64,000 bases of DNA from the NCBI RefSeq assembly GCF_008329435.1, contig NZ_NPKN01000001.1, positions 248,001 to 312,000 of the forward strand. The letters run 5' to 3'. Position 1 is the stretch's first letter. Each line of letters opens with the position of its first letter. This DNA is from Rhodanobacter sp. T12-5. Its GTDB lineage: Bacteria > Pseudomonadota > Gammaproteobacteria > Xanthomonadales > Rhodanobacteraceae. Shown piece after piece: positions 1 through 8,696 of this stretch. The position numbers and the translations under genes are program-made. The notes under the pieces were generated by a model. It did not search any database. It saw only the letters and a program-made list of their open reading frames with translations, and was not told where the DNA came from.

Positions 1-504
1 CGTTCGTCAGTCCCCGTTTGGCGTATCACCCCGGGAGTAAACGTGTGGGACGGGAATAAACGATGTCCACGGCGGGTGAGCCCGCGCAGACGGTGCTGAG
101 GTGCTCGATGGCCAACCGGTGGCCACGATGCATGCAGCCGGTAGTGCGGCCACGAGCGCCTTGTATGGGGGTGGGAACTTCAGAGGCAGCCGGGTCTGAC
201 GTGCTGCCATTGCCGCATCATTTCGCGAGAAATACTGAAGCCCTCGCCCGTAGTGGGCACGTGGCGGCGTGACGGGAGTGTGTAGGGCGTCCTCGGCGGG
301 CCTGCAAAATCCCGTGTCGTTCATGTAAATGGCGATACGGAAGATCGTCCCGGAGGCAGGCGTCGCGGCGCCGCGATTTCGTGGCGTGGCATTCTGGATG
401 AGCGGCTCCCTTTTGGGCCGCGAGCCCTGCGGCGTCGCCGCGCCGCGCTCCGGAGAGTCGAGAGTATCGGTTCGGGGGTGATCGAGTCCTTCCTGCCCTG
501 CCGC
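1..504. other. Intergenic/edge region without recognisable gene
   Basis: I see no convincing coding sequence here. A 105-codon frame on the minus strand (7-324) has a composition typical of chance frames in GC-rich DNA, with no domain or clear ribosome binding site. The stretch is best read as the space downstream of the amidohydrolase gene plus whatever lies off the window edge. Confidence 0.5.
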
Positions 505-1911
505 TCAGTGCAGGCCCACGGTGCCTTTCATCGCGGCAAAGATCTTCGCGGTGTCGTAGCCGATGCCGTTCTTGAAGACCAGCGGCATGTTTTCGATGGC
601 GGTGGGGTCTTTCAGCGGATCGCCGTCGATCACCACGATGTCGGCGCGCTTGCCCACCGCCAGCGTGCCGATGTTGCGGTCGCGGCCGAGGTAGGTCGCG
701 CCGTTGAGGGTGGCGATCCGGATCGCCTGTTCGAAGCTGAAGCCGTTTTCGACCAGCAGTTCGATCTCGCGCTTGGCCGAGTAACCGGGGATGACGCCGC
801 CGTAGCCGGTCGGGTCGGTGCCGGCCAGCAGAACGCCGCCGGCGTCGACGAACTGTTTCTCGAGGCCGGCCAGTTTCGGGTACAGCACGGCCTGGTCGGG
901 GTTGGGCGTCGCCTGGATCCGTGCCCAGGTTTTCTCGTACTGAGCGCGCACTTCGGGGAGCAGCAGATCGAGTGCGGCCGGCGGTGCCTTCGGGCGGCCG
1001 GCGACGAAGGTCTCGAACACGGTCAGGGTGGAGGTCAGCGCGACGTGCTTGTCGACCAGCAGCCTGATCAGCGATTTCAGTTCGGGCGAGGCCGGATCCA
1101 GCGTGGCGAGCGAGTGGTTGACCGCGGCGCCGGGGCAGACGTCCGGCTGCTTGTCCTTGACGAAATCCGAGGCGGCGAAGAAGCCGTGCTCCAGGTTGTC
1201 GATGCCCAGGTCGGCCGCTTCGCGGTAGGTCACCGAGCACAGGTGCGCGGTCACCTTGCGCGCGCGCTTGTGCGCCACGTCGATGACGCGCCTGAGTTCG
1301 TCGCGGGTGATGTTGATGTAGGCCTTGTACGAGGTCACCCCTTCGTCGGCCCAGTAGTTGACGGTGCGCTCGGCATCGTTGGCGTCGGCCAGCACATGCA
1401 CACCGGCGATCGGCAGGCCGGGTCCGTTGAGGTACGGCCCGGTGACATCGATGTCGGGGCCGACCAGCTTGCCGCTGGCGATGTCCTTGCGCAGGTTGAG
1501 GTCGGCGTACGGCATCATCGTTCCGGCCGTGCGCATTTTGGTGGTGCCGCCGGCCAGGTACAGCGGCGGGAAGCTCACCACCATCTCGGTATAGGCGTTG
1601 CTGCCGGTCGGATAGAACAGGTGCTCGTGCATCATCACGAAGCCGGGCAGCAAGGTCTTGCCGCGGGCATCGATCACGGTGGCGCCAGCAGGAACCTTGG
1701 TCCGCGGTGCATCGCCGAGCGCGATGATGCGGCCCTTGTCGACGACCAGGGTCTGGTCGTGGGCCGGCTTGCCGCCGCTGCCGTCGACCACGGTTGCATG
1801 GGTGAAGGCGATCACCGGTTGCGCGTAGGCAACGTAGTTGTCGGCGGCGCGCGTGCTGGTGGCGAACACGCAGGTGAGGAACGCTGCGATCAACGCGATG
1901 GCGTGCTTCAT
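505..1911 (-). CDS. Exported amidohydrolase family protein (imidazolonepropionase-like)
   Basis: This is a 468-residue metal-dependent hydrolase of the amidohydrolase superfamily. The ATG at 1911 follows an AGGGGA ribosome binding site. It opens a clear Sec signal peptide (hydrophobic run to about residue 20, ending ATSTRA before ADNY), so the enzyme probably acts in the periplasm. The metal site is visible as PGFVMMHEH (His95 and His97), then a downstream AHL, LEHGF and a late GTDPTG with the usual aspartate. The C-terminal part returns to the composite beta-sandwich common in these enzymes (KRADIVVIDGDPL). A longer in-frame extension to 2046 lacks a signal peptide and is unlikely. Family members cleave cyclic amides or dipeptides, but the substrate cannot be told from sequence. 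Confidence 0.85.
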   Translation of the reverse strand: MKHAIALIAAFLTCVFATSTRAADNYVAYAQPVIAFTHATVVDGSGGKPAHDQTLVVDKGRIIALGDAPRTKVPAGATVIDARGKTLLPGFVMMHEHLFYPTGSNAYTEMVVSFPPLYLAGGTTKMRTAGTMMPYADLNLRKDIASGKLVGPDIDVTGPYLNGPGLPIAGVHVLADANDAERTVNYWADEGVTSYKAYINITRDELRRVIDVAHKRARKVTAHLCSVTYREAADLGIDNLEHGFFAASDFVKDKQPDVCPGAAVNHSLATLDPASPELKSLIRLLVDKHVALTSTLTVFETFVAGRPKAPPAALDLLLPEVRAQYEKTWARIQATPNPDQAVLYPKLAGLEKQFVDAGGVLLAGTDPTGYGGVIPGYSAKREIELLVENGFSFEQAIRIATLNGATYLGRDRNIGTLAVGKRADIVVIDGDPLKDPTAIENMPLVFKNGIGYDTAKIFAAMKGTVGLH

Positions 1912-1973
1912 GGCGAATCCCCTGGCTTGGCGATAGGTGCTTTCAATGGCGTGTCTGTGATGAGAACAGGGCA

Positions 1974-2912
1974 TCAGCGTCGCAATGAACGCGCCGCGGC
2001 CAGCCGGCGCTGCCGCGGCGATTCGTCGAGCAGGCGCGGCAGCCATGGCGAGAACGGTTGCGGCACGATGCCGAGCGCGGCATAACCGTCGACCTTGCCG
2101 ACCGAGTCGGTGCGCAGCGAGCGGAAGTTGTCCAGCGAGAATGGCTTGCCGGGCAGCAGCTCGGCGAACTGTGCCTGCAGGCGGCCGAGGCTGTCGGGCA
2201 GTTCGATGATCGGCGTGTGCCGGCCGCTGGCGGCGCGGATCTTGCGCACGATCTCGCCCAGCGTGAGGACTTCGGGGCCATACAGTTCGAAGCTGCGTTG
2301 CCGGCCGAGCGCCGGCGTGTTCACGCAGCGGGCGATGGCCTCGGCCACGTCGCCGACCCAGGTCGGCGCCAGCCGCGAGCTCGCACGCGCCAGCGGCAGC
2401 ACCGGCATGCTGCGCAGCAGTTTGGCGAAGCGGCTGACCAGGCCATCGCCTTCGCCGAACATCACGCTGGGCTGGTACAGCGTCCAGTCCAGCGCCGACT
2501 CGCGTACATGCTCCTCCATTTCGCCGCGCGATTTCAGGTATTGCGACAGGCCCTGGCCGGCCTTCAGTGCGCTCATCTGGTGCAGCCGGGCGACGCCGGT
2601 GGCGCGGCAGGCCTCGATCAGCTTGTCGGGCAGTTCGACGTGCACGTGCTGGAAGGTCTGCTGGCGCTTCGGATTGAGGATGCCGACCAGGTTGATCACC
2701 GCGTCGGCGCCGCGGAGTTCACGCCGCAGGCTGGCCGGATCGTGCACGTCGGCGGTATGCACGTGCACGTTCGGCAGGACGCCCAGCGCGCGTTTCTGTT
2801 CGCGGTTGCGGCTGAGCAGCACGATGTGGTGGCCGTCGGCGACCAGTCGCGGCAGCAAGTGGCTGCCGAGGAAACCGGTGCCGCCGAGGATGACGAGTTG
2901 CTGTGCTGCCAT
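1974..2912 (-). CDS. NAD(P)H-binding epimerase-like protein (complex I NDUFA9 subunit family)
   Basis: This 312-residue protein is an atypical short-chain dehydrogenase/epimerase. The Rossmann nucleotide-binding motif GGTGFLG is at residues 10-16, followed by HIVLLSRN and the VNLVGILN segment, which are hallmarks of the NDUFA9-like/YbjT group. The classical catalytic YxxxK is not obvious, as is usual for this subgroup. The start at 2912 (MAAQQLVILGG) places the Rossmann fold at the extreme N terminus; a longer frame to 3050 is only a proline-rich read-through. It lies 43 bases downstream of the lytic transglycosylase gene on the same strand and may share its transcript. The exact role is unknown; bacterial relatives are often annotated as NAD-dependent epimerase/dehydratase. 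Confidence 0.85.
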   Translation of the reverse strand: MAAQQLVILGGTGFLGSHLLPRLVADGHHIVLLSRNREQKRALGVLPNVHVHTADVHDPASLRRELRGADAVINLVGILNPKRQQTFQHVHVELPDKLIEACRATGVARLHQMSALKAGQGLSQYLKSRGEMEEHVRESALDWTLYQPSVMFGEGDGLVSRFAKLLRSMPVLPLARASSRLAPTWVGDVAEAIARCVNTPALGRQRSFELYGPEVLTLGEIVRKIRAASGRHTPIIELPDSLGRLQAQFAELLPGKPFSLDNFRSLRTDSVGKVDGYAALGIVPQPFSPWLPRLLDESPRQRRLAAARSLRR

Positions 2913-2955
2913 GCGGATGAGTCCTTGGGTGAAGCAGGGTTGGGTGAAGCAGAGG

Positions 2956-4986
2956 TCAGGGCGAGATGCCGGGTGCGTGGGTGGCGACGGCCGGGTCGGT
3001 GGCGGGGCAAGTGATCGAACGGCGCGAGGTGTCGGCATCCGGACCTCCATGCGGCTGTCCGATCGGTCCCATGCGGGTGGCCAGCGGCACGGCGGTGCCG
3101 TGCAGGCGCCAGTCGTAGATCACGCTGAAGGCCATCACCCGGGCCACGTACTCTCGGGTTTCCTTGAACGGTATGGTGGCGACGAACAGGTCCGGCGTGA
3201 GCGTGCCGCGTGCGGCGAGCCACTGGTCGACCCGGTTCGGGCCGGCGTTGTAGGCGGCGCTGGCCAGCCACGGTGAGCCATCGAAGCGCTCGGCCAGATG
3301 GGCGAGGTAGCGCGTGCCCAGCGCGATGTTGATGGCCGGGTCGTACAGCGTGTCGCCGCCTCCCCAGTTCAGGCCATTGCGTTTGGCCACCAACGCGCCG
3401 GTGCCGGGCACCAGCTGCATCAGGCCGCGGGCATCGGCGCCGGAGTGGGCGTCGCTCATCCAGGCACTTTCGGCGCGCAGGATGCCGTAGGCCCAGGCCG
3501 GGTCGACGCCGGCCTGTTCGGCCTGCGGCACCAGGCCGTCCTGGCTGGCCAGCGGGAAGCGCAGTTTGTACAGCCGCAGCGCGTCACCGCTGCTGAGGGT
3601 GAACACCGCGCGGTCGTACCAGCCGCGCTTGTTGGCGAGGTCGGCGGCGACGCGCACGGTGGCTTCGTCGGCGCTTTGCAAGGCCCGGGTCCACTCGCGA
3701 CGGGCCAGCTTCGGCAGGTCGACCGCATATAACTCCAGCGCGCGCCGCAGGCCGGGCATGGCCAGCAGGCTCTGCTCGCGCTGCGGATCGTCGGCCAGGG
3801 TCAGCGGGCAGATCGCATAGGGCTGATCGAGCTTGTCGGCGGCGAGGAAGCCGAAGAACGTGGCCTGGCTGGCCTGGCTGTCGAACAGCTGCTGCGCTTC
3901 CTCGCCGCGGCCCAGCGCGGCCAGGGCGCGGGCGCGGAAGTATTGCCATTCGCCATCCTGCTGCTGGCTGGCCGGCATCGCGTCGATGCCGGCCAGCACC
4001 GCGCTCCAGTTCTGCCGGGCCAGCGCCACCCGCACCCGCCATTCGCGCGAGGCGTCGGTCTGTACCGCCGCAGGCAGTGCGATCAGTCGGGCCAGTGCGT
4101 GGTCGTCGAAATCGGTGGCGTGGAACAACGCCAGCGCGTAGAGGATCCGATTGCGTTGCCGCTCGCTGAAGCTGAAGCGCGATTGCAGTTGCTGCCATGC
4201 GGCGTCGGCACGGTCGGACTGGCGTCGCGCCAGTCGGCTCAGGGCCAGCGTGACCGCCTGGGTATGGCGCGGGGTATCGGCCCACTGCGCCGCGGCCGCC
4301 AGCGCCGCCGCCGGATCGCGCAAGGCCAACGCCAGCTGCAGCGCGGCGGCGTTGTCGTCCAGTGGCAGCCAGGCGGCCAGGCTGGCGACGGTACCTGACT
4401 GGCCGGCGTCGAGGGCGCGGTCGATCCGGTTCCACACCCGCGCCGTGTCCAGCAGGCCCTGATCGTGCGCGGCCTGCAGCACGGGGTCGCACGTCGAGGG
4501 CAGGTTCGGCTTGGCCCACAGCGCGGCCAGGTCCTTGTCGAAATCGAGCTTGTCGCCACGGGCCAGCCGCGCCTGCAGCGCATCGCAGCTCAGCGTGTCG
4601 CCGAGGCCGGGCTGATACATCGCCAGAAAATCGTTCCAGTCCTGCCGGCGCGCCAGCTCCCGCAGGAAGGCGCTGCGCAGGTCGGCGGCGGGAATCCAGC
4701 CGGCGTACTGACGCAGGTAGGCTTCCACGCTGGCGCGGTCGACCTGCTGGATATCGTGTTCCAGCGCGGCCGCCGGCAGGTAGGGATACAGCGGGTAATC
4801 GTGCAGTCCGGCAGCGAGCTGACGCCAGCCGTCGCCGCCTTGTTGCGCGGCGGCGTAGGCCTGTTTGAAGGTTGCGCGCTGTGCGGCGTCGGGTTCGCCG
4901 GCCTGTGCGATCGTGGCGGTCAGCAGCCAACCGGTGACCAGCAGCCAGGCCAACCCGGCACGCCGCGGTGGGACGGAAACAGACAT
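2956..4986 (-). CDS. slt: Soluble lytic murein transglycosylase (Slt70-like)
   Basis: This is a periplasmic enzyme of about 676 residues that cleaves the MurNAc-GlcNAc bond of peptidoglycan and forms 1,6-anhydro muropeptides. The ATG at 4986 has AGGAG five bases upstream and begins a signal peptide (WLLVTGWLLTATIAQA). A long alanine-rich, helical superhelix domain fills roughly residues 30-450. The SLT catalytic domain follows, with the catalytic glutamate in RAESAW (around residue 500), then GLMQLVPGTG, a TRYLAHL helix and the ASAAYNAGPNRV motif. A GTG two codons upstream is a possible but less well spaced start. Length matches the Slt70 family (about 640-680). It probably heads a two-gene transcript with the epimerase-like gene. 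Confidence 0.92.
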   Translation of the reverse strand: MSVSVPPRRAGLAWLLVTGWLLTATIAQAGEPDAAQRATFKQAYAAAQQGGDGWRQLAAGLHDYPLYPYLPAAALEHDIQQVDRASVEAYLRQYAGWIPAADLRSAFLRELARRQDWNDFLAMYQPGLGDTLSCDALQARLARGDKLDFDKDLAALWAKPNLPSTCDPVLQAAHDQGLLDTARVWNRIDRALDAGQSGTVASLAAWLPLDDNAAALQLALALRDPAAALAAAAQWADTPRHTQAVTLALSRLARRQSDRADAAWQQLQSRFSFSERQRNRILYALALFHATDFDDHALARLIALPAAVQTDASREWRVRVALARQNWSAVLAGIDAMPASQQQDGEWQYFRARALAALGRGEEAQQLFDSQASQATFFGFLAADKLDQPYAICPLTLADDPQREQSLLAMPGLRRALELYAVDLPKLARREWTRALQSADEATVRVAADLANKRGWYDRAVFTLSSGDALRLYKLRFPLASQDGLVPQAEQAGVDPAWAYGILRAESAWMSDAHSGADARGLMQLVPGTGALVAKRNGLNWGGGDTLYDPAINIALGTRYLAHLAERFDGSPWLASAAYNAGPNRVDQWLAARGTLTPDLFVATIPFKETREYVARVMAFSVIYDWRLHGTAVPLATRMGPIGQPHGGPDADTSRRSITCPATDPAVATHAPGISP

Positions 4987-5117
4987 GAGCACTCCTGCGG
5001 TGAATCTGTCGCCAGTGTAGTGGATGGCCCGGACGGGCTTGTTGCGAATCGGTGAGCGCGCATCTGCCTGCTAAGCTGATGCGCTTCGTCCGCAGCTTCT
5101 GCATCCACGGGATCGGC

Positions 5118-6707
5118 ATGTCGTCAGCACCTTCGCCTGTTTTTTTCCGAACCGGGTTGGCGTGGCTGGTGCTGGTGGCGGCGGCCATCGCCGGCGCGTA
5201 CTGGTGGTGGGCAATCGGCCGGCCGGTGGCTTTGCCGGACGCGCCGTCGGAGCGAATCGCCTGCGTCTCGTACGCGCCGTTCCGCGAGGTCGGCGAAACG
5301 CCACTGGATCCGAAGGCCTTCATCAGCCCCGAACGCATCGACGCGGACCTGCGCGCGTTGTCGCAGCGCTTCGACTGCGTGCGCACCTATTCGCAGGGGC
5401 AGGGCCTGAGTGCGGTGCCGCGGATTGCCGGGCGGTACGGCATGAAGGTCCTGCTGGGGATCTGGCTGGGCGGCGATGCGGAGGCCAACGCACAGCAGGT
5501 GCGCCTCGGCATCGCCACCGCAAACGCGTATCCGCAGGTGCTGCGTGGGGTGATCGTCGGCAACGAGGTGCTGTTGCGCGGTGAGCTGTCGGCACCGCAA
5601 TTGGCCGTCTATCTGCGCGAGGTGCGCGCCGCGGTCACCGTGCCGGTGAGCTATGCCGATGTATGGGAATTCTGGCTGCGCCATCCCGAGCTGGCGCGGT
5701 CGGTGGACTTCCTGACGATCCATATCCTGCCGTATTGGGAGGACAGGCCGGTATCGCCGCAGCGCGCGGTGCAGCACGTCGCCGCCGTCTACGCGAAGGT
5801 GCAGCAGGCGTTTCCCGGCCGGCGCGTGATGATCGGCGAGACCGGCTGGCCGAGCGCCGGGCGGCCGCGTCACGCCGCCAGCGCCAGCGTGGTGAACGAG
5901 GCGCGCTATCTGCGCGAGTTCCTGCGATACGCGGCCACGGTGCACATGCCGTACAACGTGATCGAGGCGTTCGACCAGCCGTGGAAACGCGCGCAGGAGG
6001 GCACCGCCGGCGGCTACTGGGGCATTTTCGATGCGCAGGCGCGGCCGAAGTTTCCGATGCAGGGACCGGTGACCGAGTCACCGCGCTGGTGGGCGGGCTG
6101 GCTCGCCGGTGCGCTCGGCGCCGGCTTGTTCGCGCTGGCCGGGGCGTGGCGGCGGCGCTGGCATGGCTGGCGCGGCTGGGCCACGTTGGGGCTGGCCGGG
6201 ATCGCCAGTGGCTGCGCACTGGCCTGGCAATTCCGGCAGATGCTGTTCGCCTGTCGTGGCGGCTGGGAGTGGACGGTTTCGTTCGCCGCCTGTGTGCTGG
6301 CCTTGTTCACGGCACTGCGGCTGGCACGCTGGATCGCGCTGCGGCTCGGCACGAGTGCACCGCTGGCCGCGTCGGCTGGCTGGTGGCGGTCGGCCTGGTT
6401 GTTCGGCCTGGCGTTTTACGGGCTGCTGCTGGTCTTCGACGGCCGCTATCGGGATTTCCCGCTGGGCCTGTTCATGCTGCCATGTGTCGGCCATGCACTG
6501 GTCGGCTGGTTGTCCGATCGGCGCGCGGTGGCGATGCCCTTGCTGGAGGAGCGTTTCCTCGCCGCATGGTTGCCCGTGCTGGCGGCGACCGTGGTGGTGC
6601 AGGAGGCCGGCCTCACGCCGGTCGTCTGGCTATGGTTGGGGCTGAATCTGCTGCTTGCGTTGCCGGTCATGTTCGATTGGCGCGACGCGCGTCGCCTGCA
6701 CGCGTAG
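5118..6707 (+). CDS. Membrane-anchored GH17 family beta-1,3-glucanase-like protein
   Basis: The product of about 529 residues has an N-terminal membrane anchor (LAWLVLVAAAIAGAYWWW), a glycoside hydrolase family 17 domain (about residues 40-310) and a hydrophobic C-terminal part with about seven membrane segments. The acid/base glutamate lies in VGNEVLL and the nucleophile in IGETGWPSAGRP, both standard GH17 signatures. Family relatives hydrolyse or transglycosylate beta-1,3-glucans and are often tied to periplasmic or exported glucan metabolism. I chose the ATG at 5118 because it places the anchor close to the N terminus; in-frame upstream starts (5052 GTG, another ATG between) cannot be excluded and no strong ribosome binding site decides it. 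The last 78 bases overlap the end of the convergent gene at 6630-7046. Confidence 0.8.
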   Translation: MSSAPSPVFFRTGLAWLVLVAAAIAGAYWWWAIGRPVALPDAPSERIACVSYAPFREVGETPLDPKAFISPERIDADLRALSQRFDCVRTYSQGQGLSAVPRIAGRYGMKVLLGIWLGGDAEANAQQVRLGIATANAYPQVLRGVIVGNEVLLRGELSAPQLAVYLREVRAAVTVPVSYADVWEFWLRHPELARSVDFLTIHILPYWEDRPVSPQRAVQHVAAVYAKVQQAFPGRRVMIGETGWPSAGRPRHAASASVVNEARYLREFLRYAATVHMPYNVIEAFDQPWKRAQEGTAGGYWGIFDAQARPKFPMQGPVTESPRWWAGWLAGALGAGLFALAGAWRRRWHGWRGWATLGLAGIASGCALAWQFRQMLFACRGGWEWTVSFAACVLALFTALRLARWIALRLGTSAPLAASAGWWRSAWLFGLAFYGLLLVFDGRYRDFPLGLFMLPCVGHALVGWLSDRRAVAMPLLEERFLAAWLPVLAATVVVQEAGLTPVVWLWLGLNLLLALPVMFDWRDARRLHA

Positions 6708-7046
6708 CAGGCGCAGGCTGCCCAACAGCAGCGCGAGCGCGCCGGCTTCGACGCAGTACAGTTCCAGCGCGAAGACGCCGAGCGCTGCCGCCAGCCAGGC
6801 CACCCACGTGCGTTTCCACAGCAGGGCCAGCGCGGTCGCGACCAGCGCCGCGATGCCGTAGACGTTGTGCAGGAAGCCCAGCACCAGTGCCTGGCGCCAA
6901 TCGCACCACCAGGGGGCTTGGCCGCCGCCGCACTGTTGCCCGATCGCGCTGGATTCGATCAGGCCGTAGCGCAGCCATGCCGCCGCCAGCGCCACGGCCA
7001 GCAGCAACAGCCAGGGCCACGCCAGGCGCCATCGTTTCGACGTCAT
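6630..7046 (-). CDS. Small conserved-looking integral membrane protein, function unknown
   Basis: I do not recognise a named family for this 138-residue protein. It begins MTSKRWRLAWPW and has about four hydrophobic segments, with a short cysteine-containing loop (GQQCGG, WWCDW) after the first. Its start codon overlaps the stop of the upstream EEP-family gene by four bases (ATGA at 7043-7046), which argues that it is real and translationally coupled. Its 3' end runs 78 bases into the convergent GH17 gene, an uncommon arrangement. The topology and cysteine pair could suit a small periplasm-facing membrane protein, but no role can be assigned. Confidence 0.6.
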   Translation of the reverse strand: MTSKRWRLAWPWLLLLAVALAAAWLRYGLIESSAIGQQCGGGQAPWWCDWRQALVLGFLHNVYGIAALVATALALLWKRTWVAWLAAALGVFALELYCVEAGALALLLGSLRLLRVQATRVAPIEHDRQRKQQIQPQP

Positions 7047-7855
7047 CCCGGTACACCGCGCGACGGCTCGCCGCCGACGTGTGCCGGCAGCCGGATCTCC
7101 GCCGCCAGCGGCAGGTGGTCGGAGAACGCCTGCGGCAGCGCCCACATCTTGTCCAGCTGGATCGCCGGCGAGGTCAGGATGTGATCCAGCGCCCGGCGCG
7201 GCTTCCAACTGGGAAAGGTCGGCATGGATTGCGCCGGCGGCTGCAGGCTGCACTTGGCGAACAGGTGGAGCATCTCCAGGCTGTCGGGCTCGGTGTTGAG
7301 ATCGCCCATCAGCACCGCATGCGGAAAATCCTGCAGCAGTTCGGCAATGAAGCCAAGCTGGCGCGCACGCGCCGGGGCGCTGAGCGACAGGTGCGCGATC
7401 ATCACCGCGAGCGCGTTGTCGCCTTCGCCGAATTGCGCAAGCAGGGCGCCGCGTCCGGGAATTCGGCTCGGCAGTGGGTAATCCATGACCGAATGCGGCT
7501 CCAGCCGGCTGATCAGGCCGTTGGCGGAATGTGCCAGCCGCGCCATTGCACGGTTCGGCTGATGGCTCCAGAACGGCATGCCGGCGGTTTCGGCAAGGTA
7601 GCGGGTCTGGTTGAGAAAGCCCGAGCGCAGGCTGCCGGCATCGGCCTCCTGCAGGCCGATCACGTCGAACTGCGGCAGTACCTCGGCCAGCCGGTCGAGG
7701 TTGTCCATCTTGCTGCGTCCCGGCAACACCGCGTTGATGCTGCGGGTGAAGTACTCGCTGTATCGAGCGACGCTGGCGCCGGCCAGGATGTTGCAGCTGA
7801 GCAGGCGCAGATGGCGCTCGGCGGGAACGGCTTGTGGTGTGGCGGCGCGGCTCAT
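7043..7855 (-). CDS. Endonuclease/exonuclease/phosphatase (EEP) family protein
   Basis: This protein of about 270 residues carries the EEP (DNase I-like) fold. Visible motifs are LLSCNIL near the N terminus, FDVIGLQEAD with the metal-binding glutamate, MIAHLSL, the strongly diagnostic LMGDLNTEP (catalytic Asp and Asn), and a terminal FSDHLPLAAEI containing the catalytic Asp-His pair. No signal peptide is obvious. The ATG at 7855 is taken as start; a GTG five codons upstream is also possible, and neither has a strong ribosome binding site. The gene overlaps the downstream small membrane gene by ATGA. Family members include Mg2+-dependent nucleases and phosphodiesterases; the substrate here is unknown. 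Confidence 0.85.
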   Translation of the reverse strand: MSRAATPQAVPAERHLRLLSCNILAGASVARYSEYFTRSINAVLPGRSKMDNLDRLAEVLPQFDVIGLQEADAGSLRSGFLNQTRYLAETAGMPFWSHQPNRAMARLAHSANGLISRLEPHSVMDYPLPSRIPGRGALLAQFGEGDNALAVMIAHLSLSAPARARQLGFIAELLQDFPHAVLMGDLNTEPDSLEMLHLFAKCSLQPPAQSMPTFPSWKPRRALDHILTSPAIQLDKMWALPQAFSDHLPLAAEIRLPAHVGGEPSRGVPG

Positions 7856-7978
7856 CGCAACACAGTACACGGGAAAGGATTACAGACGGTCATCGACGCG
7901 GATTCGGCAGCGGATACAGATGCACAGCATGATCCGCCGGACGTGAACATCCCGCCAGCCGCGGGATGACCGGCCGGT

Positions 7979-8632
7979 TTATTTGTGGTTGCTCAGCTCG
8001 CGTTTGGCCAGCCACAGCGCTACCGCCGCCAACTCGTCCTGCGTCTTGACGTTGGTGATGCGGTATTTGCCGTCGACCACGATGGACGGCGTGCCGTCCA
8101 CCTGCCATTTGCTGACAAGCGCAAAGTCGCTCTTGAGCTTGGCGGTGACCTCATCGGAAGTGGCGATGCGCATGAACTTCGCGCGGTCGACGCCTTCGCG
8201 GGCATAGAAGTCGGCCAGTTCATCCATCGAATTGATCGGATAGTGCTGGGCGAACTTGGCGACAAACAGTTGCAGGTGGGTGCGGTCGACCACACCGAGC
8301 TGCTTGGCCGCGTAATAGGCCCGTGCAAACGGTATCCACGAACTGTTGAACGCGGCCGGCACCAGCTTGAATACCACGCCGGCCGGCAGCTCCTTGCGCA
8401 GCTTTTCGGCCATCGGCGCGAAATGCGCGCAATGGATGCAGTCGTAGGAAAACACCTCGACCACTTCCACCTTGCCCTCGCTGCTGTAGCGCTGGTGAGG
8501 GCCGGGCAAGGTCACGTATTCGCTGCCCTCGGTGTACGGCGGCGGCGTGCCGGACTGTGCGGTGCACGCGCTGGTCAGCAGCAGTCCGCCGACCAGGGCC
8601 GCGACGCGCAATCGGGTCATTCGCTTGAACAT
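7979..8632 (-). CDS. DsbA-like thiol:disulfide interchange lipoprotein with CIHC active site
   Basis: This 217-residue periplasmic thioredoxin-fold oxidoreductase introduces or shuffles disulfide bonds. The N terminus has a lipoprotein signal with lipobox LTSAC (Cys23), so the protein is probably membrane-tethered. The redox motif CIHC is at residues 65-68 within EVFSYDCIHC, and the cis-proline loop is VDGTPSIVVDG. The Cys-Ile-His-Cys dipeptide differs from the CPHC of classical DsbA and may shift its redox potential. The ATG at 8632 follows GAGAAAG. It lies just downstream of a second DsbA paralogue and cytochrome c4, an arrangement I associate with Xanthomonadales genomes. Confidence 0.88.
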   Translation of the reverse strand: MFKRMTRLRVAALVGGLLLTSACTAQSGTPPPYTEGSEYVTLPGPHQRYSSEGKVEVVEVFSYDCIHCAHFAPMAEKLRKELPAGVVFKLVPAAFNSSWIPFARAYYAAKQLGVVDRTHLQLFVAKFAQHYPINSMDELADFYAREGVDRAKFMRIATSDEVTAKLKSDFALVSKWQVDGTPSIVVDGKYRITNVKTQDELAAVALWLAKRELSNHK

Positions 8633-8696
8633 GGGCTTTCTCTGTCGCGTGGGCGGCGGTGGCCGCGGTGGTGTCAATCCGGCCGGCTGGGGGATT

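Noticed and set aside
7..324. 105-codon minus-strand frame at the left edge
   Set aside because: Composition and lack of ribosome binding site or domain suggest a chance frame in GC-rich DNA.
218..1240. 340-codon arginine-rich frame antisense-shifted within the amidohydrolase gene
   Set aside because: It is a frame-shadow of the amidohydrolase; the latter has a signal peptide and metal motifs. Many similar long shadows occur opposite coxA, putA, dnaG and the usher gene.
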